64,000 nt of DNA from Thermoanaerobaculia bacterium (lineage in GTDB: Bacteria; Acidobacteriota; Thermoanaerobaculia; Multivoradales; JAGPDF01), in NCBI GenBank assembly GCA_018057705.1, contig JAGPDF010000003.1:76735-140734 (forward strand). Reading direction: 5' to 3'. Positions 1-8,105 of this stretch are shown here, one piece after another; within the stretch, counting starts at the first letter, position 1; each line of letters begins with the position of its first letter. Under the pieces are notes generated by a model that saw only the letters and a list, made by a program, of their open reading frames with translations, did no database searches and had not been told where the DNA came from. The translations under genes and the position numbers were made by a program.

Positions 1-1050
1 GAACTCGGGCGGCCGCCGGACCGTCTGGCAGGCGTTGTTGACGATGAAATCGAGCCGCTGGTGACCTCCGTCGCGGGTCAGCAGAAGGTGGCAGAACGCC
101 TCGACGCTCGGCGTGTGACGCAGATCGAGGCCGAACACCTCCAGGCGATCGGACCAGGCGGCGAAATCGGGTTCACGCGAGTAGCGCATCGCGGAATCGC
201 GCGGGAAGCGCGTGGTCACGATCAGTTTCGCGCCGGCCCGCAGGAGCTTCAGGCCGGCCTGGTAGCCGATCTTGACCCGGCCGCCGGTGAGCAGGGCGAC
301 GCGCCCACGCAGGTCCGCCGATTCGACGCGCTTCGCGAAGTTGAAGTCGCCGCAATCCGGGCAGAGCTGGTCGTAGAAGTGATGGAGCGTGCGGTAGTGC
401 TCCTTGCAGGTGTAGCAATGGCGCGGTTCGAGCAGGACCTTCGCGCCGGTTCGCCCCGGGCCGGCAGTGTCGGAATCATCGGCGAGGCTCGGGGCTCCCG
501 GGCCCTCGAAAGCCCCTGGACCCTCAGGAGCCACCGAAGCGAGGTCACCGGCAGGCAGGGCGGCGAGGGCGGCGTCGAGCGCGAGGTCGGCCGCAACGTC
601 GGCATCCTGCGCCACGAAGTCCGGCGGCGGATAGACGTTGGGCGAGGTCACCGGGGGCTTGCGGCGCAGCTCACGGATCCCCGCAGCGTGGAAGAGGGTC
701 TCGTCCTTCTTCACCTGCTGCGCACGGCGCTCGCGGGTCGTCGCCTTCACCAGGCGCCGGCGGGCACGCGGATCCGGGTGCGAGACCTGGCGCGTCGCCC
801 GGAGCAGCCGCTGGCGATCCTCCTCGGGCACCCGGGCGAGCAGCCCGCGGTCGTGCTCGACCGCCTCCAGCAGCGCTGCCGCCGCCCGCATCCGTTCGAG
901 GAGCGGGCTGTCGGACGCCAGTCCCGGAGAGGGCGACGCAGGCGTGTCGGGCAAAGAGGCTGGCGGAGAAGCCACGGCCTGGGCGGTCGCGGCGCCCGGC
1001 GCCGAAGAATCGACTCCGGCGCTCGCGGGATGGTGGGGTGGCTGCGTCAT
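1..1050 (-). CDS. SDR-family NAD(P)-dependent oxidoreductase with N-terminal zinc ribbon (3' end outside window)
   Basis: The reading frame runs off the left edge, so 350 codons of a longer protein are visible. Residues 1-200 are a low-complexity, Pro/Ala-rich arginine-containing region. This is followed by a four-cysteine zinc ribbon (CYTC ... CPDC, about residues 211-232). A Rossmann-type short-chain dehydrogenase fold then begins with the cofactor motif [14 protein letters not shown] and continues to the NNA motif (IVNNACQ) near the edge. The catalytic Tyr-x-x-x-Lys would lie beyond the edge. The substrate cannot be told from the sequence. The zinc ribbon in front of an SDR domain is uncommon. 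The ATG at 1050 has no Shine-Dalgarno; a TAGACT hexamer lies seven bases upstream, which suggests a leaderless start. Confidence 0.85.
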   Translation of the reverse strand, partial: MTQPPHHPASAGVDSSAPGAATAQAVASPPASLPDTPASPSPGLASDSPLLERMRAAAALLEAVEHDRGLLARVPEEDRQRLLRATRQVSHPDPRARRRLVKATTRERRAQQVKKDETLFHAAGIRELRRKPPVTSPNVYPPPDFVAQDADVAADLALDAALAALPAGDLASVAPEGPGAFEGPGAPSLADDSDTAGPGRTGAKVLLEPRHCYTCKEHYRTLHHFYDQLCPDCGDFNFAKRVESADLRGRVALLTGGRVKIGYQAGLKLLRAGAKLIVTTRFPRDSAMRYSREPDFAAWSDRLEVFGLDLRHTPSVEAFCHLLLTRDGGHQRLDFIVNNACQTVRRPPEF

Positions 1051-1057
1051 CCGCCCA

Positions 1058-1087
1058 AGTCTACGTGTCCGGACGGCACGCTGTCTT
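1058..1087 (-). promoter_or_regulatory. Predicted promoter of the SDR gene (leaderless type)
   Basis: On the minus strand, TAGACT (1058-1063) sits seven bases before the ATG at 1050. AAGACA (1082-1087) lies 18 bases further upstream as a plausible -35. Transcription would start at or next to the A of the start codon. Confidence 0.5.
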
Positions 1088-1294
1088 GCGCAGCCCGGCG
1101 CCGCCCGGCAGCGCGCCCGATCCGCTTCGTTTCGTTTCGCGGGAGTTCATCCGGGTCGACGCGGTCGACGTAGAGGTCTACAAATGGGGGAAGTCCCCCT
1201 GCAACAAGAGAGCGGGCGACGTCCCCCGCGAACCGAGGCGATCGTGGCGCGACGCCGCCTCATTTCTGCAACCAGCTCGAACCGGGAGAACCAG

Positions 1295-2305
1295 ATGAAA
1301 TTCACACGCTCGCTCGTCGCTTTCTCGATCCTGGCGCTGACCCTCGCTGCGGCCTCCCACGCTGCAACGCCGCTCAACGCGCTGCTTTCCATCGACAACG
1401 CCACCGCCAATCCGGGGGGAGTGGCGCGGCTGCGCGTCGTGCACAACTCTCCGGACGCCCCCAACGTCGACATCATCGTCAACGGCGGCGTCGCCCTCTC
1501 CAACGTGCCGTTCGGCGCCATCTCCGACTACCTTTCGGTCCCCGGCGGGAGCTACAACGTCAAGGTCTCGCCGGCCGGAGCCGCTGACTCGGGTCCGTAC
1601 GTCATCGATGCCGACGTGGCCCTCACCGCCGGCACGGACTACACCGTCATCGCCAGCGGCTTCCTCGCCGACATTTACCCCGCCGTCCTGGTCGACGACA
1701 ACTCCGCTCCGGCGGCGGGATCGTCGCGCGTCCGCTTCTTCCACGGCTCGCCGGACGCTCCGGCGGTCGACATCGCCCTGGTGGACGGCCCGGTCCTCAT
1801 CGCCGGCGCCCCGTTCGGTGCCAACGCCACGATCACCGTTCCCGCCGGAACCTACGATCTCGAGGTGCGGGTGGCCGGCACCACGACCGAGGTCCTGCAG
1901 CTGCGCGGCCTCGCCCTCGCCGACGGAGTCGTCTACACCGCCTACGCCTCGGGTCTCGTCGCCGACGGTTCGGCCGACCGCACGCTCTACCTGGGCGACG
2001 ACGACCGCTTCCGCATCGACGCCACCTTCACCGACTTCGCCGGCAACTCGGGCGTCGCCAAGATCTTCCACACCACCTCGCAGACCGGGCAGTTCTGGTT
2101 CTTCTCGCCCGAGAACATCGAGCTCCTGATCAAGGTGATCGACGGCCGCGATGTGAACAACGCCTTCTGGCTGTTCCACGGCTCCGCCTCGAACGTCCAG
2201 TACACCGTCACCGTGACCGACACCGTGGACGACGTGCAGAAGACCTACTCGAATCCGCTCGGCAACTTCGGCAGCGACGGCGACATCGAGGCCTTTCCGC
2301 AGTAA
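1295..2305 (+). CDS. Secreted DUF4397-domain protein
   Basis: A 336-residue exported protein. A signal peptide (Lys/Arg start, hydrophobic core, cut near SHAA, about residue 23) is followed by two DUF4397 repeats of the form 'RVVHNSPDAPNVDI' and 'RFFHGSPDAPAVDI'. These are beta-sandwich modules common on bacterial cell surfaces. The last 90 residues form a separate module rich in Phe/Trp (SQTGQFWFFSPENIELLIKV). I recognise that style from secreted proteins of acidobacterial type but know no function for it. GGGAGA lies seven bases before the ATG and fixes the start; the longer upstream frame is not coding. A strong hairpin follows the stop codon. The likely role is extracellular or surface binding, not catalysis. 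Confidence 0.88.
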   Translation: MKFTRSLVAFSILALTLAAASHAATPLNALLSIDNATANPGGVARLRVVHNSPDAPNVDIIVNGGVALSNVPFGAISDYLSVPGGSYNVKVSPAGAADSGPYVIDADVALTAGTDYTVIASGFLADIYPAVLVDDNSAPAAGSSRVRFFHGSPDAPAVDIALVDGPVLIAGAPFGANATITVPAGTYDLEVRVAGTTTEVLQLRGLALADGVVYTAYASGLVADGSADRTLYLGDDDRFRIDATFTDFAGNSGVAKIFHTTSQTGQFWFFSPENIELLIKVIDGRDVNNAFWLFHGSASNVQYTVTVTDTVDDVQKTYSNPLGNFGSDGDIEAFPQ

Positions 2306-2343
2306 CCGCCCTCGGCATCTGCACGCGGAAACTCGCTGTCCCC

Positions 2344-2377
2344 GGGCCGGCTCCGATCGCACGATCGGTGCCGGCCC
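2344..2377 (+). terminator. Hairpin terminator between convergent genes
   Basis: A 16-bp inverted repeat with one mismatch (GGGCCGGC-x-CCGATCG and its complement) and a two-base loop, followed by CTTCGTTCG. It lies between the convergent DUF4397 and methyltransferase genes and could serve both. There is no clean U-tract. Confidence 0.6.
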
Positions 2378-2413
2378 TTCGTTCGTCCGCGAGGGTTCTG
2401 GCGGTCCGGCGCC

Positions 2414-3178
2414 TCAGCTCGCGACGAGTACGAGCTCCGCGGAAAGATCGCGATCGTAGGGCTCGCCGGCGAAGCCGCCGTAGCACTGGACCTCGCGAAA
2501 GCGCGCTACATCGAGGAGCGTCAGGAGCTCGCCGTGACGCCAGCCCTGGAGGTAGCGATGGCGCTCGTGGAGCAGGACCGGGTCGGAGCTCTCTGCCGCC
2601 GGCCGCCGCAGGACGCGCTCGGTGACCGTCGCGATGCCGTCGGCTTCGAGGACGAGCGCGGCGCGGAAGAGGAGCTCACCGCCGGCCAGCGGCAGGCGGC
2701 GTTCGGGGAGCTCGCGAACGTCGCGGCTCGCGAGCCCGTCGTAGTTCCACTGGTGAAGGACGAGGACGCCGCCGGGGAGGAAGCGGCGCCGCAGCCCGAT
2801 GAACATCCGCGAGACCGCCTCGGCCCCAATGAGCGCCGGCAGCGTGTTGCCGAGGCAGAGGGCGCCGCCGAACTGCCCACGCACCATCGCCTCGACGGCC
2901 CCCAGGTCGCCGACCAGGAACTCGACGCCGGGCACGGCGAGCTCCTTCGCCCGTTCCCAGCGCTCACGCACCCCCTCGATTCCGACCACCTCGAAGCCCT
3001 TCCCGGCGAGCCAGCGGGCATGCTCCCCGGTGCCGCTGCCGAGATCGACGACCCGCCGGCTGGGAGCCTGGCCCAGCGCACCGAGCAGAAACGGCCCTTC
3101 GTGCTCGAGGCGCTCCCGCCAATCGACGGCGCTGTCGTAGTTCAGGAGGAGCGGGAACGGGGTGGCCTCGGTCGGCAT
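2414..3178 (-). CDS. Class I SAM-dependent methyltransferase
   Basis: A 254-residue soluble protein with the SAM-binding motif I VVDLGSGTGEHA (about residues 43-54), motif II acidic residue in VVGIEG, and a motif IV-like GALCLGNTLP. This is a Methyltransf_25/31-type fold. The C-terminal half carries the substrate-binding beta strands and has no motif that names a substrate. It is transcribed alone, converging on the DUF4397 gene and diverging from the VapBC-like pair. No Shine-Dalgarno is visible; TAGTGT lies ten bases before the ATG. The methyl acceptor is unknown. Confidence 0.8.
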   Translation of the reverse strand: MPTEATPFPLLLNYDSAVDWRERLEHEGPFLLGALGQAPSRRVVDLGSGTGEHARWLAGKGFEVVGIEGVRERWERAKELAVPGVEFLVGDLGAVEAMVRGQFGGALCLGNTLPALIGAEAVSRMFIGLRRRFLPGGVLVLHQWNYDGLASRDVRELPERRLPLAGGELLFRAALVLEADGIATVTERVLRRPAAESSDPVLLHERHRYLQGWRHGELLTLLDVARFREVQCYGGFAGEPYDRDLSAELVLVAS

Positions 3179-3266
3179 CGAAGGCCCGACACTATCTTCT
3201 GATGCAAGAGGGCAGGAACTGGGAGACCGGCATCCCCGACCCTGTGGTGCGTTGGTGTTTTGGTGC

Positions 3267-3272
3267 TACAAT
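3267..3272 (+). promoter_or_regulatory. Extended -10 element of the VapBC-like operon
   Basis: TACAAT, preceded by TG-C to make an extended -10 (TGCTACAAT), is six bases before the antitoxin ATG. A start at +1 would coincide with the A of ATG, giving a leaderless transcript. No good -35 is seen. The TTGGTG repeats just upstream (3252-3265) could be antitoxin binding sites. Confidence 0.55.
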
Positions 3273-3278
3273 GCACAC

Positions 3279-3554
3279 ATGGCTAGGTTGACGATCTCCC
3301 TTCCCGCGGAACTTCACCAGGCGCTCAGGGAGGCGGCTGCGAGGCGCAACGAGACGATCGGCAAGTTGATCGCCGAGAGCTTGGTCGCCTATGGTGTCAA
3401 GCCCGAGGCATCCGCCGTCGAGCTCGTGCGCCAAGCGCGCCTGCGATCGGCGCTACCAGCCGGCCAGGCACTGAGCCTCGCCCTCGGTGAAACCGCTGCC
3501 GCGCGGTCCAGGAGCACAGACAGCCGCCGCCAAGCCTCTCGAAAAGCGCGATGA
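3279..3554 (+). CDS. VapB-like antitoxin, ribbon-helix-helix
   Basis: A 91-residue protein whose N-terminus (ARLTISLPAELHQALREAAA) is a ribbon-helix-helix DNA-binding motif. Its Arg/Ser-rich disordered C-terminus would wrap the toxin. Stop and toxin start overlap (ATGA), so the two are translationally coupled, as is usual for type II toxin-antitoxin pairs. I chose the ATG at 3279 because it gives the canonical RHH start and is correctly placed behind an extended -10 box. The upstream in-frame start has no supporting signal. The pair is expected to be autoregulated through the promoter region. Confidence 0.75.
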   Translation: MARLTISLPAELHQALREAAARRNETIGKLIAESLVAYGVKPEASAVELVRQARLRSALPAGQALSLALGETAAARSRSTDSRRQASRKAR

Positions 3555-3976
3555 GCGTGCTGGCGGTCGTCGACACGAATGTCGTCGCCGCTGGCCTCAT
3601 GACCGCCGACGAATCGTCTCCGACGGCGCGCATTCTCGACCTCATGCTCTCCGGATCTCTGCGCTTCCTACTTTCGGTCGAGCTTCTGACGGAGTATCGC
3701 GAAGTACTTCTGCGGCCGAAGATTGCCCGCAGCCATGGACTCTCCGCGGATGAAGTCGACCGCGTCCTCGCAGACCTCGTGCTGCATGCTGCGCTTCGCG
3801 AGATCACCCCACTTGCCGCTGGACTCTCCCCGAGCGGCGACGAGCATGTCGTGGCGCTGCTCGCGGTCGATCCCGGCGCCGTTCTCGTAACGGGCGACAA
3901 GGCACTGGCGCGTCTCGTCGCTTCGCGAGCGTTCTCGCCTGGCCGGTTTCTGGCGCTTCGCCTCGCCTCACGCTGA
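3551..3976 (+). CDS. PIN-domain ribonuclease toxin (VapC-like, COG1569 type)
   Basis: 141 residues forming a single PIN domain. The first catalytic Asp is in VVDTNVVAAGL at the N-terminus, and there is a conserved Glu in LLTEYREVLLRP. Later acidic residues occur in SGDEHVVALL and LVTGDKALA. PIN toxins are Mg2+-dependent RNases that cleave tRNA or rRNA. The subfamily matches the 'putative toxin-antitoxin system toxin component, PIN family' more closely than classical VapC. It overlaps the antitoxin by four bases. Residual chromosomal modules like this are common; activity is not provable from sequence. Confidence 0.78.
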   Translation: MSVLAVVDTNVVAAGLMTADESSPTARILDLMLSGSLRFLLSVELLTEYREVLLRPKIARSHGLSADEVDRVLADLVLHAALREITPLAAGLSPSGDEHVVALLAVDPGAVLVTGDKALARLVASRAFSPGRFLALRLASR

Positions 3977-4033
3977 GCCTTCGACGCCCCCGATCGCGCA
4001 CCACGGCAAGGCTGCGCTAGGCTTCTGAGCACC

Positions 4034-5284
4034 ATGAGCGACCTCCGCGAACGCGTCCTCGAACGATTCCTGCGCTATGTGCGCATCGACACCCAGTCTG
4101 ACGAAAAGTCGACGACTTACCCCTCCACCGAGAAACAGTACGACCTCCTGCGTCCGCTGGTCGAGGAGCTCAAGGCGATCGGCCTCGCCGACGCAACCAT
4201 CGACGAGTGGGGCTACGTGATGGCGACGATTCCGGCGACCACCCGGAAGGCCGACGTGCCGACGATCGGGTTGCTCGCTCACGTCGACACCTCTCCGGAG
4301 ATGCCCGGCGCCGGCGTCAAGCCGATCGTGCACGCCAGGTACAGCGGCCAGGACCTCGTCCTGCCGGACGACCCTACCGCCGTGCTGCGCTTCGCCGACA
4401 ACCCGTGGCTCGCCGAGCAGATCGGCAACGACATCGTCACCGCCTCGGGAACCACGCTCCTGGGCGCCGACAACAAGGCCGGCGTGGCCGAGATCGTCAC
4501 CGTGGCCGAGTACCTGATCCAGCACCCGGAGATTCCGCACGGCGCCATCCGCATCGGCTTCACCCCCGACGAAGAGGTGGGCCGCGGCACCGAGCACTTC
4601 GACGTCGCGAAGTTCGGCGCCGCCTGCGCCTACACGCTCGACGGTGAAACCCTGGGCGAGCTCGAGATGGAGAGCTTCTGCGCCGACGCCTTGACGGTCA
4701 CGTTCCAGGGCTTCAATACCCACCCCGGTTACGCCAAGGGGCGGATGGTGAACGCCATCAAGATCGCCGCCGACTTCATTCAGCGCCTGCCCGAAGACCG
4801 CCTCTCACCCGAGACGACCGGCGGCTACGAGGGCTATGTCCACCCCTACGTGGTGGCGGCGAGCGTCGAGCGCACGTCCGTGAAGCTCCTGATCCGCGAC
4901 TTCAAGGTGCCGGGCCTCAAGGAGAAGGAGACCTTCCTCGAGAACCTGGCGCACACCACGGTCGCCGACTGGCCGGGCGCCTCGGTCGAGACGAAGATCG
5001 AGGAGAGCTACCGCAACATGCGCGAGGTCCTCGACCAGCATCCGCAGGTGGTCGATAACGCCCGCGAAGCGATCCGGCGCGCCGGCCTCACCCTGCGCGA
5101 GCGCCCGATCCGCGGCGGCACGGACGGCTCGCGACTGTCGTTCATGGGCCTGCCCACCCCGAACCTCTTCGCCGGCGAGCACAACTTCCACTCCCGCCTC
5201 GAATGGGTCTCGGTCCAGGACATGGAGAAAGCGGTCGAGACCGTCATCCAGCTCGTCCAGGTCTGGGAAGAGCGCGCGAGCTAG
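4034..5284 (+). CDS. pepT: Peptidase T (aminotripeptidase)
   Basis: 416 residues, the usual length for PepT, an M20-family dizinc aminopeptidase. It removes the N-terminal residue from tripeptides in the cytoplasm during peptide use. Metal and catalytic residues are visible in order: His-x-Asp in LLAHVDTSPEM, the bridging Asp in LLGADNKAGVAEI, the Glu-Glu pair in TPDEEVGRGTEHF, Asp in YTLDGETLG, and the last His in AGEHNFHSRLEW. The dimerisation lid domain sits between residues 205 and 320. It appears monocistronic. No Shine-Dalgarno is visible; a TAGGCT hexamer lies ten bases before the ATG. Confidence 0.95.
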   Translation: MSDLRERVLERFLRYVRIDTQSDEKSTTYPSTEKQYDLLRPLVEELKAIGLADATIDEWGYVMATIPATTRKADVPTIGLLAHVDTSPEMPGAGVKPIVHARYSGQDLVLPDDPTAVLRFADNPWLAEQIGNDIVTASGTTLLGADNKAGVAEIVTVAEYLIQHPEIPHGAIRIGFTPDEEVGRGTEHFDVAKFGAACAYTLDGETLGELEMESFCADALTVTFQGFNTHPGYAKGRMVNAIKIAADFIQRLPEDRLSPETTGGYEGYVHPYVVAASVERTSVKLLIRDFKVPGLKEKETFLENLAHTTVADWPGASVETKIEESYRNMREVLDQHPQVVDNAREAIRRAGLTLRERPIRGGTDGSRLSFMGLPTPNLFAGEHNFHSRLEWVSVQDMEKAVETVIQLVQVWEERAS

Positions 5285-5349
5285 GAGGCGAGCAGTCGAA
5301 GGGCCCGATCTCCGAAGCACCGTCGGGATGTCGGTACCCGAGAAGACTG

Positions 5350-5886
5350 TCAGGTCGAGCGCTTCGCCTTGGCGCGTTCGATCTGCTCTTTGGCGTAGTC
5401 GACGAAGTCGCGCCGGCGCGAGTCCCCGAGGAAGGCTCGAACCGGAATGATGTAGGCGGAGAACTGACCCGGGTGGAGACAGACATATCCCCCCCAATCG
5501 ATGATCCTGTCGACGCCCGCCCAGTAAATCTCATTCCGGTTGAAGACGGTCGTTTCCACGACGCCTTCCGGAGTGAGGGTGACCGTGTGGTCCGCGAGCA
5601 CCGCGCGGTTCCGACGTGCCGAGACGCCCAGAAGAATCGCCAAGAGGGTCAAGACCACGACTGCCACTGTCACGAGGAGAGCCGTGATCAGGAAGAGGAC
5701 AACCGCGTCGATCGTGAATCCGTTGACACCGAAAGCGAAAAGGCCGATCCACAGGTAGTTCACCGCGAAAATCAGCTGGTTCGGTCGCGCGCGGGCGAGC
5801 ATCAACAGGTTGAAGAGCACCAGGTCCCATCGGGAGTTCTTGTAGCTCACCGCTCGCGAATCGCCTGCCTGGACCACTTCCGACAT
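5350..5886 (-). CDS. YcxB-like membrane protein with two transmembrane segments
   Basis: 178 residues. After a short cytoplasmic start there are two adjacent hydrophobic helices (about residues 36-57 and 62-86). They are followed by a soluble C-terminal domain with the pattern 'TLTPEGVVETTVFNRNEIYW', as in the YcxB-like C-terminal domain (a PH-like fold that follows two membrane helices). The function of that family is unknown. I use the ATG at 5886, which has GGGAG six bases upstream. The alternative TTG at 5898 overlaps this ribosome-binding site. Confidence 0.65.
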   Translation of the reverse strand: MSEVVQAGDSRAVSYKNSRWDLVLFNLLMLARARPNQLIFAVNYLWIGLFAFGVNGFTIDAVVLFLITALLVTVAVVVLTLLAILLGVSARRNRAVLADHTVTLTPEGVVETTVFNRNEIYWAGVDRIIDWGGYVCLHPGQFSAYIIPVRAFLGDSRRRDFVDYAKEQIERAKAKRST

Positions 5887-5990
5887 CGAATCTCCCAACT
5901 GTAGTGCGTCACGATGGAATCGTTACGCTAGCAGACGCCCGGAACGGACTGCAGCCCCGGTCCGAGCGGGCAGGTCCCGGAGGTCGGTGC

Positions 5991-6965
5991 TCAGCGCGGC
6001 AGGGCGTCGTAGGCCTGCTGGATCCAGGCCGGAGGATCGGGAGAGGGCGAGCGCGGCTTCCCGGCGGTCACTTCCCAGTGGTGGAGCCAGGAGATCCCCC
6101 AGGCGCCGACGTAGTCGTCGGGCAGCGTGTAGGCCGGATCGCGCAGCGTTTCGTCGAGAGTCGCGTAGCGGTAGCCGCGCTTCTCCATCCGGTCCGCCAG
6201 CGCACCGAAATGATCGGCGTTCAGCGCGTTGGCGTGAATCAGCAACACCTGCGCGATCTCGCGCCCGACGACGCGGTGCGAAAGCTCTTCGACGAAACCG
6301 AAGACCTGATCCATGTAGTCGAGATAGGCGGCGGCCACCCGGCCGGCGAACGCCTGGTCACCCCGCCGCAGGGCGTCGGCGTAGACGAAGGCGAAGACGT
6401 ATTCGTCGTTGTCGATCGTCACCGGCGCGATCGTGTAGCCCTTCTCGGCGAGGAACTTCTCGAACGCCCGGCGCTTCGGGAGCTCGAGCCCCACCTGCAG
6501 GAAGGGATGGCGGAAATAGCGCAGCGTCCTGCCCTTCTCCGCCAGCAGACTCCGGGTGACCGGCTCGCCGCGCAGCACGTCGGCCTCGAACTCCTCGAGC
6601 GGCAGGCGGTTGAGACTGCGGTGCGAATACGTGTGATTGCCGAGCTCGAGTCCGGCGTCGATCCACTGCCGAAGAACGGCGGTCCGCGCCGCGACCCCAG
6701 CCGCGCTTTCGCCGGAGGCGAAGAGCTTGCCCTCGTTGACGAAGCCGACCGCCGGCACCCGATGCTCCGCGAGCGCCGCGAGGAGCTTGGCGGTCATCGC
6801 CGCGAGCGCCGCCGGCTCGTTCGACACCACCCCGGCCGGCGGCGCCGGCAGGTCGTCGATCGTCACTGCCAGGGTACGCCGGGGCGGTTCCCCTGGCGCC
6901 TCGCCACCAGCGGGTACAGGCGTTGCCACCAGCGCCGCGCACGTCAGCCAGACGCTCCACTTCAT
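5991..6965 (-). CDS. Secreted polysaccharide deacetylase (NodB-type)
   Basis: 324 residues with a signal peptide (MKWSVWLTCAALVATPVPAGG). The NodB domain has motif 1 TIDDLP (catalytic base and metal Asp), motif 2 NHTYSH (two metal-binding His) and motif 3 RHPF. Enzymes of this CE4 family remove acetyl groups from peptidoglycan, chitin or exopolysaccharide; the substrate here is open. The start codon overlaps the stop of the upstream hypothetical membrane protein (ATGA), so the two genes are co-translated. The C-terminal helix 'AWIQQAYDAL' is typical of the predicted xylanase/chitin deacetylase subgroup. Confidence 0.85.
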   Translation of the reverse strand: MKWSVWLTCAALVATPVPAGGEAPGEPPRRTLAVTIDDLPAPPAGVVSNEPAALAAMTAKLLAALAEHRVPAVGFVNEGKLFASGESAAGVAARTAVLRQWIDAGLELGNHTYSHRSLNRLPLEEFEADVLRGEPVTRSLLAEKGRTLRYFRHPFLQVGLELPKRRAFEKFLAEKGYTIAPVTIDNDEYVFAFVYADALRRGDQAFAGRVAAAYLDYMDQVFGFVEELSHRVVGREIAQVLLIHANALNADHFGALADRMEKRGYRYATLDETLRDPAYTLPDDYVGAWGISWLHHWEVTAGKPRSPSPDPPAWIQQAYDALPR

Positions 6966-7438
6966 GGCTTCGTCGATCCGACAGGATCGAGCTTCATCGT
7001 CGCAGCCTCCGATTCCGTCAGCAAGGCGCGCGCCGCGGTTCTCGCAACCATGGGGTCGAGCGTCCCGTCCGCGACCGCGGACAGCGCGGCCTCCGCCTCC
7101 GGACTCGCCTCCGCGAACGGATAGCGGGCGCGGTAGCGCTTCGCGAGCAGCAGCGACTGGCGCTCATCGGGAGAAAGCTGATGCGGCGAGCGCTCCCGCG
7201 ACACGCCGAGAATCGCCCCGTCGAGGCGCTGCTCCATCCGCCGCAGCGCCTTGTCCGCCTGGTCGGTGCGCAGATAGATCAACTCGTCGATCCCGAAGTG
7301 GATCGAAGCTGCAACCTCCATTCGCATCACCGGTTCGGTGATCGCCCAGAGCCGATGCGCGCCGAAGTAGCCTCCGGCGTAGAACCCGGCGACGAAAACC
7401 AAGAAACCTCCCAGGAGACTCCCCCACCGCTGTCGCAT
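6962..7438 (-). CDS. Hypothetical membrane-anchored protein, coupled to deacetylase
   Basis: 158 residues: one N-terminal transmembrane helix (GSLLGGFLVFVAGFYAGGYF) and a helical, charged extracytoplasmic part of about 120 residues. I recognise no family. I place the start at the ATG at 7438 because GGGGAGGG lies nine bases upstream; the frame is open further up but without a better signal. Its stop overlaps the start of the deacetylase, so it may tether or assist that enzyme at the envelope. That role is inferred from coupling only. Confidence 0.6.
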   Translation of the reverse strand: MRQRWGSLLGGFLVFVAGFYAGGYFGAHRLWAITEPVMRMEVAASIHFGIDELIYLRTDQADKALRRMEQRLDGAILGVSRERSPHQLSPDERQSLLLAKRYRARYPFAEASPEAEAALSAVADGTLDPMVARTAARALLTESEAATMKLDPVGSTKP

Positions 7439-7552
7439 CGCCTGCCCTCCCCTGGCGTGCTTGCCTGGGGGTGAGTCTCGCACAGCTCGCCAGTCGGTTG
7501 CGGGCGACGAGCGCGGCGCAGACCTGCAGGAGCGCCAACCGTGGTTAGCGGT

Positions 7553-8017
7553 TCATGGCACCGCCGGCTTGGCGTCGAGCTCGAGCTTGTCCTTGCGGAT
7601 GAACGTCTCCACCGCGTCGAAGCCCTCGGCCACGTTCGGATCGGCCATGAGCGCGCGCATCGCCTCCTGCCCGAGAACCTGGAAGGCGTTCTCGACCGTC
7701 CCCTGGCCGTCGCGCTCGAGCGCCGCGGCGAATTGCGGCCGGCACGACTCGGTCAGCAGGCGCTCGAAGAGCCTCCCCACCGTGCGCGCCATCGCCGTGC
7801 GCTGCTCCGGCGACACCACGGAGATCGAGCTCACCACCGGGTGCAGGGCGGCCGTGGCGAAGAGCCAGCGCACCAGATCGTTTTCGTCCCGCGCCGTGGT
7901 CGCATCCTCCATGCACCTGGCGAGCGCGTCGAACTCGACGCCAGCGGTCACTGGCGACATCGGCAGCAAGAAGAGCGTCAGGGAGACGGCAACTGCATTC
8001 AGGGCTGGCTTGGTCAA
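7553..8017 (-). CDS. Hypothetical secreted protein
   Basis: 154 residues with a signal peptide (hydrophobic AVAVSLTLFLLPMSPVTAG) and a mature part of about 128 residues that looks all-helical. It contains two cysteines (RCMEDAT and ESCRPQF) that could form a disulphide. No family is recognised. The start is a TTG at 8017 supported by GGAGG six bases upstream. It lies upstream of, and in the same direction as, the 173-codon membrane protein and deacetylase genes, with a 114-bp gap. Confidence 0.55.
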   Translation of the reverse strand: MTKPALNAVAVSLTLFLLPMSPVTAGVEFDALARCMEDATTARDENDLVRWLFATAALHPVVSSISVVSPEQRTAMARTVGRLFERLLTESCRPQFAAALERDGQGTVENAFQVLGQEAMRALMADPNVAEGFDAVETFIRKDKLELDAKPAVP

Positions 8018-8105
8018 TCTCTGCCTCCGGTGGGCCGGTCGTTGCCGCGAATTCTAGATCGGCCGCCCCGCGACTGCCGCCCCCTCGCCCCGCTTCTCCG
8101 GCAGC

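Noticed and set aside
61..1173. 370-codon plus-strand frame opposite the SDR gene
   Set aside because: The minus strand carries a zinc ribbon and SDR motifs in the same place; the plus-strand product shows none.
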